Shown here: one piece after another, positions 24,725 to 34,090 of the stretch | Layout of the letters: every line of letters starts with the position of its first letter | How positions within the stretch are numbered: position 1 is the stretch's first letter | Assembly: GCF_016735675.1 (NCBI RefSeq) | Contig: NZ_JAERSG010000001.1 | Span: forward strand, 496,001-560,000 | Direction of reading: 5' to 3' | DNA: 64,000 nt | DNA from: Nocardioides baculatus | Lineage (GTDB): Bacteria; Actinomycetota; Actinomycetes; Propionibacteriales; Nocardioidaceae | Program-made: the position numbers and the translations under genes | The notes under the pieces: generated by a model | Seen by the model: only the letters and a program-made list of their open reading frames with translations | What the model was told of the DNA's origin: nothing | Database searches by the model: none

Positions 24725-26154
24725 GCGGGCCACCTCGCCAGGGTCTCCTCGAACTTCGTGTGCAGCGCGGCGATCCGCTCGCTCATGTCGTCGGTGCTCC
24801 AGTCAGTCTCGGGCTCGAGCACGCACACGTCGACGACGCCCGGGTTGAGCACGAACGAGCTGCGCCGCATCAGCTCGCCGGTGTTGCGCAGCACGACCGG
24901 CACGACCGGCACGCCGGCCTGCGCGGCGAGGTGGAAGGCGCCCTTGCGGAACGGGCCGAGAACGGGCGTCGCGGACCTCGTCCCCTCGGGGAAGATCATC
25001 AGCGAGGTCCCGCTGCGGATCCGCTCGGCGACACCGTCGAGGGTGGCGCGGGCCGACTCGGAGTCGCCGCGGTCGATGTAGGCCGGGTCGATCACGATCG
25101 AGCCGACGAAGGTGCGCGGGTCCCACCGCGCCTCCTTCTTGGCGACGATCGTGAAGTCGCGCTCGAGCAGGTTGCCGAGCACCGGGATGTCGAGCGCGCT
25201 CTGGTGGTTGGCCACGAAGATCGCCGGGCGGTGGGTCCAGAGCCGCTCCCGGTTGAGCACGTTGAGCCGCACGCCCGCCAGCGTCATCGGCAACGAGGTC
25301 GCCAGCTTGATGGCGGTGTTGCGGCCTTCCTTGAGGTTGCCCGTCAGTAGGCCGAGGGACAGCCCGGCGACCACACCGGTGTTCATGCCGGCCAGCGCCG
25401 CCGCCGTACGACCGGCGGCGATCAGCGAGCCGCCGACCGGGTCGCTGAGGTCGAGCACCGGCCAGCCGAGCCGAGCGGCGGCGGAGCGCAGGTCGCGGTG
25501 GGGGTTGAGGGCGGTGGGGTTGCCGACAGAGGAGAGGAAGGCGACGTCCTCGTAGCCGTTGCCGTAGGCGTAGGAAGCCGACAGGTCGACGTCGTGCTCG
25601 CGCGCGAACGCCCGTACGCCGCTCGCCTTGTGCCGGCCCCACAGCATCGGGCCGTCGGTGGCACCGGTGAACTGGCCGTCCTCGACGACGAGCCGGGTGC
25701 AGACGAGGTGCTCGACGCCGAGGTCCCGGGCGACCGGCGCGATCTGGTACTTCGTCGCCGCGGACGCGACCGCGACGGTGTGGCCGGCCCGCTGGTGGGC
25801 CATCACCAGCGCGCGCGATTCGCGACGGATGGTGCCGGCGATCTTGGAGCGGAAGAGCCGCTCGCCGAGGTCGGCGAAGGCCTCCTCGGACTCGCCACGC
25901 ATCGCGGAGAACGCGACGTGCGCGATCCGGGTCGGGTCGCCGCCGAGCTCGCCGTCGACCGCGGTGACGACCGTGCGGAGGAACTCGGCGGGCGAGACGT
26001 CGCGGCCCTTGAGCCGGTCGCCGTAGAACGTGGCGGCGGTGTAGCCCGCGACCAGGGTGCCGTCGAGGTCGAAGAACGCGCCGACGGTCGGGCCCTGCGG
26101 CCCGGCCTCGATCGCGTCGATCGCGGCCAGGACCTCGTCGGAGAGTCCACTCAT
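24721..26154 (-). CDS. HAD-IB phosphatase fused to PlsC-type acyltransferase
   Basis: 477-aa two-domain protein. The N-terminal HAD-IB hydrolase (about 20-230) has FFDLDGTLVAGY, a VASAATKYQ motif II region and YGNGYEDVAFL. The C-terminal lysophosphatidate acyltransferase (about 280-477) has NHQSALDIPVLG (NHx4D) and MIFPEGTRSA. It could acylate lysophosphatidate and act on a phosphorylated lipid intermediate, bridging PlsB to triacylglycerol formation. ATG 26154 overlaps the plsB stop by ATGA. Such fusions are known in mycobacteria and relatives. Confidence 0.9.
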   Translation of the reverse strand: MSGLSDEVLAAIDAIEAGPQGPTVGAFFDLDGTLVAGYTAATFYGDRLKGRDVSPAEFLRTVVTAVDGELGGDPTRIAHVAFSAMRGESEEAFADLGERLFRSKIAGTIRRESRALVMAHQRAGHTVAVASAATKYQIAPVARDLGVEHLVCTRLVVEDGQFTGATDGPMLWGRHKASGVRAFAREHDVDLSASYAYGNGYEDVAFLSSVGNPTALNPHRDLRSAAARLGWPVLDLSDPVGGSLIAAGRTAAALAGMNTGVVAGLSLGLLTGNLKEGRNTAIKLATSLPMTLAGVRLNVLNRERLWTHRPAIFVANHQSALDIPVLGNLLERDFTIVAKKEARWDPRTFVGSIVIDPAYIDRGDSESARATLDGVAERIRSGTSLMIFPEGTRSATPVLGPFRKGAFHLAAQAGVPVVPVVLRNTGELMRRSSFVLNPGVVDVCVLEPETDWSTDDMSERIAALHTKFEETLARWPA

Positions 26155-28046
26155 GTGGCGTCCTGCGGGTAGGGCTCGGGCAGCACGACCTGCACCGGCT
26201 CGCCCGCGATCTCGCCGATGACGTTGACCCGGCGCACGGCCTCCCGCAGCTCGGCCGCGAAGGCCTCGCGCGCGCTGCCGACGCCCTCGCCGCCGTCGAG
26301 CAGTCCCTTGTGCCGCGCCAGCGCCATCGCCGTACGGAACAGCTCGAGCGAGATCGACTCGGCGCTCGCCACCCGCCGCTGGAGCGCCCACTGCTGGCCG
26401 ACGGCCAACGAGTCCTTGAGCAGGTCGTCCTCGTCGACCGCGCTGTCGCCGCGGTCGGCGAGCCGGTCGGCCAGGACGAGGTAGGCGTCGAGGAACGGGC
26501 GCAGCACGAGGTGGGCGAGGTGGGGCCGCGCGTTGACCAGCAGCTCGCGCGCCTTGACCGGCGTCATCTCCGTGACACCTTCGCCGACCAGCAGCTGGAG
26601 CTCGGCGCGCAGGTCGTCCTCGAAGCCGGCGCGGCTCGGGAAGAAGAACTCGAACTTGAGGAGGTCGCGCATCCGCTTCGCCTCCTCCCAGCCCACCTGC
26701 AGCTCGCCGCCGGGAGGCAGCTCGGCGTCGGGCTCGAGCTCGCTGACGGTGAGCAGCGCGAGCTCGCCGATGGCTCGCTCGACGAGGATGTGGATGACCG
26801 TGTTGCGGTAGAACGCGGCGACCAGGTGCTGGTCGTCCCCGATCTTCCAGACCGGCTCCGTCCCGGCGTCGTACGCCGTCAGCACGCCGCTGCGGGCCAG
26901 CTCGGCGAGCGCCCGGCGGATGGTCGAACGGTCCCGGAGGTCGGCCGCGCCGGCGACGGGCCACTGGCGCGCCTCGATGTAGGCGGCGAGCGGCTCGACG
27001 GTGTCGAGCACCTCGTCGACGGTCAGCGCACGGTCGGCGCCCAGCAGCGCGAGCGAGACGATCGCGGTGACGGTGACCGGGGTGGCGCGGTTGAGCCGGT
27101 GGGAGATGTCGAGCGCGACCCGCTCGACGGCGGCGTGCCCGGTGACGCCGTCGGCCTCGAGCTCGGCCATCCGGTCGCGCAGGGAGAACGGCTCCCCGAC
27201 GGTGAGGTAGGCGCGGCCGAGCCGGTTGCGCTGGAGCCGCGCGAAGCGCACCAGCCATCGCCAGTCCTCCGGCGTCTTGTTGGCGCCGCGCGCCTCCTCG
27301 GTCATCAGCGAGACCTCGTGGAGCTGGTCGTAGACCACCGAGACCGGCACGACCTGGACGTCGGGCGCGTCCTCGCCGTCGACGGTGTCCGTCAGGTACT
27401 TGAGGATGCCGTGCACCGGCGGGCGGAGCTTGCCGGTGCGGGTGCGACCGCCCTCGATCGACCACGCCATGTTGCGCTTGTTGGTCACCATCTGGCGGAT
27501 GTAGGAGCGCAGCGCAAGCCGGTAGACCGGGATCTCCTGCGTCGAGCGTCGGATGAAGATCAGGCCGGTGCGGCTCGCGACCGTGCCGATGACGGGGAGG
27601 TTGAGGTTGGCTCCGCCGAACGTGTAGGTCGGCGAGAACCGCCGCGCCGCCAGCGCGTTGGGGATGACCATGCCGTCGAGGTAGGACCGGTGGCTGAAGG
27701 CGAGCGCGAGGCTGTGGGAGCGGTCGAGGCGCTTGAGCGCGTGCATGTCGTCCTCGTCGACCAGGACGTCGTACGCCCGGAGGAACCACTCGCCCATCCG
27801 CACCCAGCCCTGGGCGGTGCGCTCGTCGTGGGCGGCGGACATCTCGTGGAGGTAGCCCTTCACCTCCGACCAGACCTCCTCCTCCGGACGCCCCTGCTCG
27901 GTGGCCTGCTCGGCGACCGCGGCCTGGAAGCGCTTGTCGTGGAGGAGCTCGGTCACCTCCTGCGGCGGGGCGGCGGGCAGCCGCTCGCCGACGCTCTTCG
28001 GCAGCGCTGAGCGGGCGAGGTCTCGGACTCGTCGGACGGCAGTCAC
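26151..28046 (-). CDS. plsB: Glycerol-3-phosphate 1-O-acyltransferase
   Basis: First step of glycerolipid synthesis at the membrane. 631 aa from GTG 28046, which follows AAAGGAG by 12 nt. The frame is open a further 67 codons upstream, but that stretch lacks similarity and reaches the tRNA gene. Catalytic HRSYLDG (about 119-125), GGANLNLPVIG, FIRRS, WSIEGGRTRTGKLRPP and VVPVSVVYDQ match the four PlsB acyltransferase blocks. The long C-terminal helical part is normal for PlsB. Confidence 0.9.
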   Translation of the reverse strand: MTAVRRVRDLARSALPKSVGERLPAAPPQEVTELLHDKRFQAAVAEQATEQGRPEEEVWSEVKGYLHEMSAAHDERTAQGWVRMGEWFLRAYDVLVDEDDMHALKRLDRSHSLALAFSHRSYLDGMVIPNALAARRFSPTYTFGGANLNLPVIGTVASRTGLIFIRRSTQEIPVYRLALRSYIRQMVTNKRNMAWSIEGGRTRTGKLRPPVHGILKYLTDTVDGEDAPDVQVVPVSVVYDQLHEVSLMTEEARGANKTPEDWRWLVRFARLQRNRLGRAYLTVGEPFSLRDRMAELEADGVTGHAAVERVALDISHRLNRATPVTVTAIVSLALLGADRALTVDEVLDTVEPLAAYIEARQWPVAGAADLRDRSTIRRALAELARSGVLTAYDAGTEPVWKIGDDQHLVAAFYRNTVIHILVERAIGELALLTVSELEPDAELPPGGELQVGWEEAKRMRDLLKFEFFFPSRAGFEDDLRAELQLLVGEGVTEMTPVKARELLVNARPHLAHLVLRPFLDAYLVLADRLADRGDSAVDEDDLLKDSLAVGQQWALQRRVASAESISLELFRTAMALARHKGLLDGGEGVGSAREAFAAELREAVRRVNVIGEIAGEPVQVVLPEPYPQDAT

Positions 28047-28214
28047 GTCTGCGCACCGCTCCTTTCCGGCCAGCCCCACGGGGTGTCGTGGCGGCGAGCA
28101 CAGGTGTGCGCCGAAAGTTACCGTCGCTGGCCCTCCCTGACCACGGCACGGGCCCAGTTCGTGGACCCGTTGCCGAATTCCTGGTGCCGCTGGCCCTCCG
28201 GTATGGTCTCCCGC

Positions 28215-28301
28215 GGTGGCGTGTCCGAGCGGCCGAAGGTGCAACACTCGAAATGTTGTGTGGGGTCAAACCCACCGTGGGTTCAAATCCCACCGCCACC
28301 G
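28215..28301 (+). tRNA. tRNA-Ser(CGA)
   Basis: Acceptor stem GGTGGCG / CGCCACC, anticodon stem CAACA/TGTTG with loop CTCGAAA (anticodon CGA at 28249-28251, reads UCG), a long class II variable arm (about 28259-28276), and T arm GTGGG-TTCAAAT-CCCAC. The discriminator is G, and the 3' CCA is not encoded. Confidence 0.95.
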
Positions 28302-28307
28302 CCGACA

Positions 28308-28348
28308 GATCGGGCCGGTCCCTCGCGGACCGGCCCGATCTTCGTCTT
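28308..28348 (+). terminator. Terminator after tRNA-Ser
   Basis: Perfect 14-bp stem (28308-28321 with 28327-28340; left arm GATCGGGCCGGTCC) and a 5-nt loop, followed by TTCGTCTT. Confidence 0.8.
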
Positions 28349-28370
28349 CCGGACCGGGCAGGATCTGCCC

Positions 28371-29408
28371 ATGCGCGCCGTGGTCGTCGATGCCGTCCGT
28401 CACCAGCCCGAGGTGCGGGACGTGGCCGATCCTTCGGCGCCCGCGGGCGGAGTCGTCGTACGCGTCCTGGCGACAGGCGTGTGCCGCAGCGACTGGCACG
28501 CGTGGGCGGGGCACGACGACATCGCCTTCCCGCACGTGCCCGGGCACGAGCTGGCGGGCGAGGTGGTCGAGATCGGGTCGGGCGTCGAGCGCTGGCGGGT
28601 GGGCGACCGGGTGACCGTGCCGTTCGTCTGCGGGTGCGGTCGCTGCGAGTGGTGCCGGCAGGGCGACGCGCAGGTGTGCCCGGACCAGCACCAGCCCGGC
28701 TTCACCCACTGGGGGTCCTTCGCCGAGCTCGTCGCGCTCCACGCTGCCGACACCAACCTGGTCGCCGTGCCGGCCGGCGTCGAGATGGCGACCGCTGCGA
28801 GCCTGGGCTGCCGGTTCGCCACCGCCTACCGCGCGCTCGTGGCCCGGGCCCGGGTCGCGCCGGGCGAGTGGGTGACGGTCGTCGGCTCCGGGGGTGTCGG
28901 GCTCAGCGCCGTGATGATCGCGAAGGCCGTCGGCGCCCGGGTGGTCGCGGTCGACCGCAACCCCGAGGCACTGGCCGTCGCGGCCCGGCTCGGCGCCGAC
29001 CGCACGGTGCTCGCGGACGGCGTCGACGTACCCGCCGCCGTCGCCGACCTCACCGGCGGCGGCAGCCACGTGTCGGTCGACGCGGTCGGCAGCGAGCAGA
29101 CCTGCGCCGACGCGATCCTCTCCCTCCGCCGCCGTGGTCGGCTGGCGCAGGTCGGCCTGCTGCCGCCGGTCGAGGGCCACCCCCGCGTCCCGATGGCCCG
29201 CGTCATCGGGTGGGAGCTCGACCTGCTCGGCAGCCACGGCATGGCCGCCGCCGACTACCCGGCGATGCTGGCGCTCATCGAGGCCGGCCACCTCCAGCCG
29301 GAGCTGCTCGTCGAGCGTGTGATCGGCCTGGACGAGGCCGCGGCGCTTCTGCCGGTCTTCGACTCCGCCACCGTGGCGGGGATGACCATCGTCGATCCGA
29401 CGACCTGA
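28371..29408 (+). CDS. Zinc-dependent alcohol dehydrogenase
   Basis: 345-aa medium-chain dehydrogenase. Catalytic zinc ligands are in GVCRSDWHAW and PGHELAGEVVE. The structural-zinc four-Cys lobe is CGCGRCEWCRQGDAQVC. The Rossmann motif is VVGSGGVGLSAV (about 164-175), with an acidic NAD-selective residue in VVAVDRN. The substrate is not determined. ATG 28371 lies just after the tRNA terminator, with CAGGAT 6 nt upstream as a possible leaderless promoter. Confidence 0.9.
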   Translation: MRAVVVDAVRHQPEVRDVADPSAPAGGVVVRVLATGVCRSDWHAWAGHDDIAFPHVPGHELAGEVVEIGSGVERWRVGDRVTVPFVCGCGRCEWCRQGDAQVCPDQHQPGFTHWGSFAELVALHAADTNLVAVPAGVEMATAASLGCRFATAYRALVARARVAPGEWVTVVGSGGVGLSAVMIAKAVGARVVAVDRNPEALAVAARLGADRTVLADGVDVPAAVADLTGGGSHVSVDAVGSEQTCADAILSLRRRGRLAQVGLLPPVEGHPRVPMARVIGWELDLLGSHGMAAADYPAMLALIEAGHLQPELLVERVIGLDEAAALLPVFDSATVAGMTIVDPTT

Positions 29409-29427
29409 GCGCGGCGTCGCGATGAGC

Positions 29428-29443
29428 TTCCACTCGAGTGGAA
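29428..29443. terminator. Perfect 16-bp palindrome between convergent genes
   Basis: TTCCACTCGAGTGGAA lies between the alcohol dehydrogenase stop and the YbaK stop. It folds as a 6-bp stem with a TCGA loop, followed by AATCC on the plus strand. It may be a weak bidirectional terminator or a protein site. Confidence 0.4.
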
Positions 29444-29462
29444 ATCCATCGGGCGGGCGCGG

Positions 29463-29930
29463 TCAGGCGGGATCGGTGACGTCCGCGACCTGCGCACCGA
29501 AGTGGCGTACGACGTCGTCGCCGGCGAGGGTCGCGGCGACCCCGTGGCCGCCGGCACCGAGCGAGATCTGCTGCCCGACGATCCGCTCGTCGGCGACGAC
29601 CGGCAGCGGCGTACGCGTGCCGAACGGCGTGATGGTGCCGCGCTCGTAGCCCGTCACCTCGCGGGCGGCGTCGGCGTCGGGCATCGAGATCCGGTTCACA
29701 CCGAGGACCGACCGCAGCTTGGGCCAGGAGATCTGGCGGTCGCCGGGCACGAGGACGAGCAGGTGGTCGCCCTCGCCGCGGCGCACCACCATCGTCTTCA
29801 CGATCGCCGACGGCTCGACGCCGCGCGCGGCGGCGGCCTCGGCCAGCGAGCCGACGCGGCCGTGGCGGGTGACGGTGTGCGCGATCCCGGACTCGGTCAG
29901 CGCGACGAGCGCGGTGTTCTGGTCCTCCAC
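29463..29930 (-). CDS. YbaK/ProX-type aminoacyl-tRNA deacylase
   Basis: 155-aa single-domain editing protein of the YbaK/EbsC family, which hydrolyses misacylated tRNAs such as Cys-tRNA(Pro). Visible: the N-terminal IAHTVTRHG, the conserved Lys in AIVKTMVVR (active-site lysine), and the strand block GYERGTITPFGTRTPLPVV with GAGGHGVAA. The length is standard. Its start is 60 bp from the divergent TetR gene, so the operator there might also affect it. Confidence 0.88.
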   Translation of the reverse strand: MEDQNTALVALTESGIAHTVTRHGRVGSLAEAAAARGVEPSAIVKTMVVRRGEGDHLLVLVPGDRQISWPKLRSVLGVNRISMPDADAAREVTGYERGTITPFGTRTPLPVVADERIVGQQISLGAGGHGVAATLAGDDVVRHFGAQVADVTDPA

Positions 29931-29965
29931 ACCGGCGAGCGTACGGCTGGCGATGCAGGAGTTAC

Positions 29966-29980
29966 TTGCACTGAGTGCAA
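29966..29980. promoter_or_regulatory. TetR operator candidate (TTGCACTGAGTGCAA)
   Basis: Perfect 7-bp inverted arms with a 1-bp centre. It touches a -10-like AACAAT (29979-29984) that lies 6 nt before the TetR GTG. This position suits autorepression and control of the downstream MMPL gene. Confidence 0.65.
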
Positions 29981-29990
29981 CAATCAGGGC

Positions 29991-30611
29991 GTGACCTCAC
30001 CGAACGACGGCCGCGGCGCGCTCCGCCTGCAACGACGCGACGCCATCGTCGACGCCGCCCGTGGCCTCGCGACCTCGCACGGGTCCGACGGGTTCACCGT
30101 CGACCAGGTCGCCCAGCTCGCGGGGGTGTCGCGCCGCACCGTCTTCAACCACTTCGCCACGGTCGACGACCTGCTCGTCGCCGCGTGCGAGCAGATCCTC
30201 GCCGAGGCCACCACCGCGATCCTCGAGCGCGTCGACGAGGCAGGCGGCCGGGCCGCCCTCGACTCGGTCGGCGAGGCGACGCGAGGTGTCGACCTGGCGA
30301 CAGCGATCGCCACCATCCACCGGATGCTCGGCTGCCCCGAGCCCGAGGACGAGCGCGCCCAGCGCATCTCGCGGATGGCCTTCGACCACGTCGGCGGCCT
30401 CCTGCGCGAGCGACTGCGCGCCCGCGACCTGGACCCGATCGACCTCGAGCTCGGGCTGGCGCTGCTCTTCGCCGGCATCTCCACCATCGCCGGGCTCTGG
30501 CTCGACGCCCATCCCGACCTGCCGACCGTCGTGCCGGATCGCGCCCGCCGCGACTGGGACGACCTGCTCGACCGGCTGCTGCTCCGGCTGCGCACCGGCA
30601 CCGCCGGCTGA
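29991..30611 (+). CDS. TetR-family transcriptional regulator
   Basis: 206-aa regulator. The N-terminal HTH (about 15-62) reads RDAIVDAARGLATSHGSDGF, then QLAGVSRRTVFNHFATVDDL. The C-terminal ligand domain is all-helical with no recognisable specificity. GTG 29991 is chosen over the open frame extending upstream through ybaK, because the HTH begins immediately and a leaderless promoter with operator fits. It likely represses the MMPL exporter 42 bp downstream. Confidence 0.88.
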   Translation: MTSPNDGRGALRLQRRDAIVDAARGLATSHGSDGFTVDQVAQLAGVSRRTVFNHFATVDDLLVAACEQILAEATTAILERVDEAGGRAALDSVGEATRGVDLATAIATIHRMLGCPEPEDERAQRISRMAFDHVGGLLRERLRARDLDPIDLELGLALLFAGISTIAGLWLDAHPDLPTVVPDRARRDWDDLLDRLLLRLRTGTAG

Positions 30612-30653
30612 CCCACCCCCACGCCCGACCCCCGTACCCGAAAGGCCATCCCC

Positions 30654-33155
30654 ATGGCTGAGCTCCTCTACCGCATCGGTCGCTTCTCCGCGCGCCGCCA
30701 CTGGACCGTCATCGGCGCCTGGCTCGCGGTCCTCGTCCTGACCGGGGTGACGTACGCGTCGTTCGCCGGCGCGCTGTCCTCGGCGATCTCCCTGCCCGAC
30801 ACCCCGACCACGCGGGTCTCCGGCCAGCTCGAGCGCGACTTCGAGGGCACCGGCGGCGGCAATGGCACGATCGTCGTGGAGTCGACCGACGGGTCCGCGC
30901 TGACGGACGACCAGAGGCAGGAGGTGCTCGCGCTCTTCGACCGCATCAAGCAGGTCGACGGGGTCGACGAGGTGACCGACCCGTTCGCCACGCAGCAGCA
31001 GGTGGACGACGCCGCGGAGCGGGTGGCGGGCGGGCGCGAGCAGCTGAACGACGGTCGGGTGAAGATCACCGAGGCACAGGGGCAGATCGACGGCGGTCGG
31101 GCCGCGCTCGAGGAGCAGCGCCGCCAGGCCCGCGCCGACGGCACGCTGGCCGACGTACGCGCCCAGCTCGACGCGGCCGAGCAGCAGCTCGACGACGGCC
31201 AGGCCGAGCTCGACCGCCAGCGCGCGACGATCGACGAGCAGGCGCCGCAGCTCGAGCAGGGCGAGACCCTGAGCCGGCTGGCGTCCGGCTTCCGCACGGT
31301 GTCCGAGGACGGGTCCGCCGCCGTCGCCAACGTCGTCTTCCCCGTCTCGATCAACGAGGTCGACGTCGAGACCAAGACCGCGATCGAGGACCTCGTCACC
31401 GACGCCGCCATCGACGGCGTCGCGATCTACCCCTCCCAGGACATCGCCCAGACCGTCCCGTCGATCCTCGGCCCGGGCGAGGTCGCCGGCGTCGTCATCG
31501 CCGCGATCGTCCTCTTCCTCATGCTGGGCACCGTCCTCGGCGCCGCGCTGCCGCTGGTCACCGCGCTGCTCGGGGTCGGGATCGCCTCGCTGGCGTCGCT
31601 GTCGTTCTCCGGGCTCGTCGAGTTCGTGTCCGTCACGCCCGTGCTCGGCGTGATGCTCGGCCTCGCGGTCGGCATCGACTACTCGCTCTTCATCATCAAC
31701 CGCCACCGTCGCCAGCTGAAGCAGGGCGTCGAGCTCGCCGAGTCGATCGGCCTGGCCAACGGCACGTCCGGCAACGCCGTCGTCTTCGCCGGGGTGACCG
31801 TGATCGTGGCCCTGCTCGCGCTCAACGTCACCGGTGTCGGCTTCCTCGGCCTCATGGGCACCGTCGGTGCCGTCGCGGTGCTGGTCGCCATCCTCATGGC
31901 GGTCACGCTGACCCCGGCCGTGCTGTCCCTGGTCGGCCCGCGGATCCTGAAGCGGCGCGAGCGCACCCGCACCACCGGGACGTCGTACGACGACCACGCG
32001 ACGACCGCGGCCGACGAGCCCATGAGCGACGCCCGCGCGTGGACGGTGCTCGGGCTCGGCATCGTGGCCCTGCTGGTCGTCGCCGCGCCCGCGACCCAGA
32101 TGCGGCTCGGGCTGCCCGACGGCTCCACCCAGCCGCCCGACTCGGCTGCCTACCAGGCCTACGAGGTGCAGGCGGAGAAGTTTGGCGCCGGCTCCAACGG
32201 CCCGCTGCTGGTCGTCGCCGACCTGCCCGGCCCGATCGCCGAGGACGAGGTGACCGCCGAGCAGGCCGCACTCGGCGCGCAGCTCGGCCGGGCCTGGAAC
32301 GTCGACGCCGTCGTGCCCATCGGTGCGTCGAAGGACCGGTCCGCCCTGGCCTTCCAGGTCGTCCCCGGTGGGTCCCCGACGGACCGGTCGACCGCGGAGC
32401 TGGTGCAGAACCTGCGCTCGACGACGCTCGACACGGCGTCGGGCGGCGAGGCCACCCTCGGCGTCGCCGGCAACGCCAGCGCGGGCATCGACATCTCCGA
32501 CCAGCTCTCGAGCGTGCTGCCGGTCTACCTCGTGCTGGTGGTCGGGCTCTCGATGCTCATCCTGGTGCTGGTCTTCCGCTCGATCCTGGTGCCGCTGACC
32601 GCCACGCTCGGATTCGTCCTGTCACTGCTGGCGGCCTTCGGCGGGATCACCGCGATCTTCCAGCTCGGCTTCCTCGGCGACCTGTTCGGGGTGCATGCGC
32701 CGGGCCCGGTGCTGAGCTTCCTCCCGATCATCGCGACCGGCATCCTCTTCGGCCTCGCGATGGACTACCAGCTCTTCCTGGTCTCCGGGATGCGCGAGGC
32801 GCACGCGCACGGGGCGCCGGCACGGGTGGCGGTGCAGCACGGGCTGCGCGCCGGTCGGTCGGTCGTGACGGCGGCCGCGATCATCATGATCTCGGTCTTC
32901 GCGGGCTTCATCTTCTCCCACGACGCGACCATCAAGCCGATCGGTTTCGGGCTCGCCTTCGGCGTGCTGCTCGACGCGTTCGTGGTCCGGATGCTGCTGA
33001 TCCCGGCCGCGATGCACCTGCTCGGCGAGGCGGCCTGGTGGCTGCCGGGTTGGCTCGACCGGCTCCTCCCGGACGTCGACGTCGAGGGTGCCCGGCTCGA
33101 GCGGACCCACGCGGTGCACGCCGCCGCGGACACCACAGCGCCGGTGTCGTCGTAG
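30654..33155 (+). CDS. MMPL/RND-family membrane exporter
   Basis: 833-aa RND-type transporter with 12 predicted membrane helices in two repeats. Each repeat has a large extracytoplasmic loop and SSD-like helices ([20 protein letters not shown] in repeat 1, [18 protein letters not shown] in repeat 2). The first loop contains a coiled coil rich in Gln, Glu and Asp (about residues 115-205). ATG 30654 follows GAAAGG. It is probably a drug or lipid exporter controlled by the adjacent TetR; the substrate is unknown. The stop codon lies inside a 90-bp palindromic element. Confidence 0.9.
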   Translation: MAELLYRIGRFSARRHWTVIGAWLAVLVLTGVTYASFAGALSSAISLPDTPTTRVSGQLERDFEGTGGGNGTIVVESTDGSALTDDQRQEVLALFDRIKQVDGVDEVTDPFATQQQVDDAAERVAGGREQLNDGRVKITEAQGQIDGGRAALEEQRRQARADGTLADVRAQLDAAEQQLDDGQAELDRQRATIDEQAPQLEQGETLSRLASGFRTVSEDGSAAVANVVFPVSINEVDVETKTAIEDLVTDAAIDGVAIYPSQDIAQTVPSILGPGEVAGVVIAAIVLFLMLGTVLGAALPLVTALLGVGIASLASLSFSGLVEFVSVTPVLGVMLGLAVGIDYSLFIINRHRRQLKQGVELAESIGLANGTSGNAVVFAGVTVIVALLALNVTGVGFLGLMGTVGAVAVLVAILMAVTLTPAVLSLVGPRILKRRERTRTTGTSYDDHATTAADEPMSDARAWTVLGLGIVALLVVAAPATQMRLGLPDGSTQPPDSAAYQAYEVQAEKFGAGSNGPLLVVADLPGPIAEDEVTAEQAALGAQLGRAWNVDAVVPIGASKDRSALAFQVVPGGSPTDRSTAELVQNLRSTTLDTASGGEATLGVAGNASAGIDISDQLSSVLPVYLVLVVGLSMLILVLVFRSILVPLTATLGFVLSLLAAFGGITAIFQLGFLGDLFGVHAPGPVLSFLPIIATGILFGLAMDYQLFLVSGMREAHAHGAPARVAVQHGLRAGRSVVTAAAIIMISVFAGFIFSHDATIKPIGFGLAFGVLLDAFVVRMLLIPAAMHLLGEAAWWLPGWLDRLLPDVDVEGARLERTHAVHAAADTTAPVSS

Positions 33156-33238
33156 GCGCGCGGACCGAAGTGCCTGCGCAGCCCGCCGCCACGCTCGGGC
33201 GCGCGCCGTCGAACGACTTTGGTCCGCGCGCCTACGAC
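33149..33238. repeat. Large palindromic element between MMPL and HAD genes
   Basis: 23-bp arms (33149-33171 and 33216-33238, left arm beginning GTCGTAGGCGCGCGGACC) with a single mismatch that is G:U-tolerant in RNA, around a 44-nt GC-rich interior. It overlaps the MMPL stop codon and ends 27 bp before the next start. Confidence 0.75.
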
Positions 33239-33265
33239 CGGGCCGACGTGCCCGACAATGATCCC

Positions 33266-34075
33266 GTGAGCGACCAACGACCGGTGAACACGTGGCTGAC
33301 CGACATGGACGGGGTGCTGGTCCGCGAGGAGGACCCGATCCCCGGGGCGAAGGAGTTCATCGCCACCCTGCGCGAACACGGCATCCCGTTCCTGGTGCTC
33401 ACCAACAATTCGATCTTCACCCCGCGCGACCTGCGCCAGCGGCTCCTGCGCAGCAGCGGGATCGACGTGCCGGAGGAGTCGATCTGGACGTCCGCACTGG
33501 CGACGGCGCAGTTCCTCGACGACCAGCGTCCGGAAGGGACGGCGTACGTCGTGGGCGAGGCCGGGCTGACCGCGGCGGTCCACGACATCGGCTACGTGAT
33601 GACGGACCAGGACCCCGACTACGTCGTGCTCGGCGAGACCCGGACCTACTCGTTCGAGGCCATCACCAAGGCGATCCGGCTGATCAACGGCGGCGCGCGC
33701 TTCATCGCGACCAACCCCGACCCGAGCGGGCCCAGCGCGCAGGGGATGCTGCCGGCCACCGGCTCGGTCGCGGCGCTGATCAGCACCGCGACGGGTCGAC
33801 AGCCCTACTTCATCGGCAAGCCCAACCCGCTGATGATGCGCAGCGCGCTCAACCAGATCGAGGCGCACTCGGAGACGACGGTGATGATCGGCGACCGGAT
33901 GGACACCGACATCATCAGCGGGCTCGAGGCCGGCATGCGGACGATCCTCGTCGCCACCGGTGCGACCGAGCGGCACCAGGTGGAGGACTTCCCCTACCGC
34001 CCCACCCGGGTCGTCGACTCGATCGCCGACGTCGTCCCGCTGGTCAGCGAGATGTACCTGCCCGACGCGGACTGA
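33266..34075 (+). CDS. HAD-IIA (NagD-like) phosphatase
   Basis: 269-aa HAD hydrolase of the NagD/p-nitrophenylphosphatase class. Motif I is [10 protein letters not shown], motif [11 protein letters not shown], motif III lysine in IGKPNPLMM, and motif [13 protein letters not shown]. The cap lies between motifs II and III. The natural substrate is a small phosphorylated metabolite and cannot be named. GTG 33266 has GACAAT 6 nt upstream, a leaderless layout; an in-frame GTG at 33248 is possible. Confidence 0.88.
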   Translation: MSDQRPVNTWLTDMDGVLVREEDPIPGAKEFIATLREHGIPFLVLTNNSIFTPRDLRQRLLRSSGIDVPEESIWTSALATAQFLDDQRPEGTAYVVGEAGLTAAVHDIGYVMTDQDPDYVVLGETRTYSFEAITKAIRLINGGARFIATNPDPSGPSAQGMLPATGSVAALISTATGRQPYFIGKPNPLMMRSALNQIEAHSETTVMIGDRMDTDIISGLEAGMRTILVATGATERHQVEDFPYRPTRVVDSIADVVPLVSEMYLPDAD

Positions 34076-34090
34076 GCGCTCCGGTCGGCC

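Noticed and set aside
24721..28299. A 1192-codon minus-strand frame starting MAVGFEPTVGLTPH
   Set aside because: Its start is the antisense of the tRNA-Ser gene, a classic false N-terminus, and most of it shadows plsB in another frame. Only the 477-aa HAD-PlsC part at its end is real.
29502..29990. N-terminal extension of the TetR regulator over ybaK
   Set aside because: It overlaps the whole ybaK gene on the other strand and the operator. The HTH starts just after GTG 29991.
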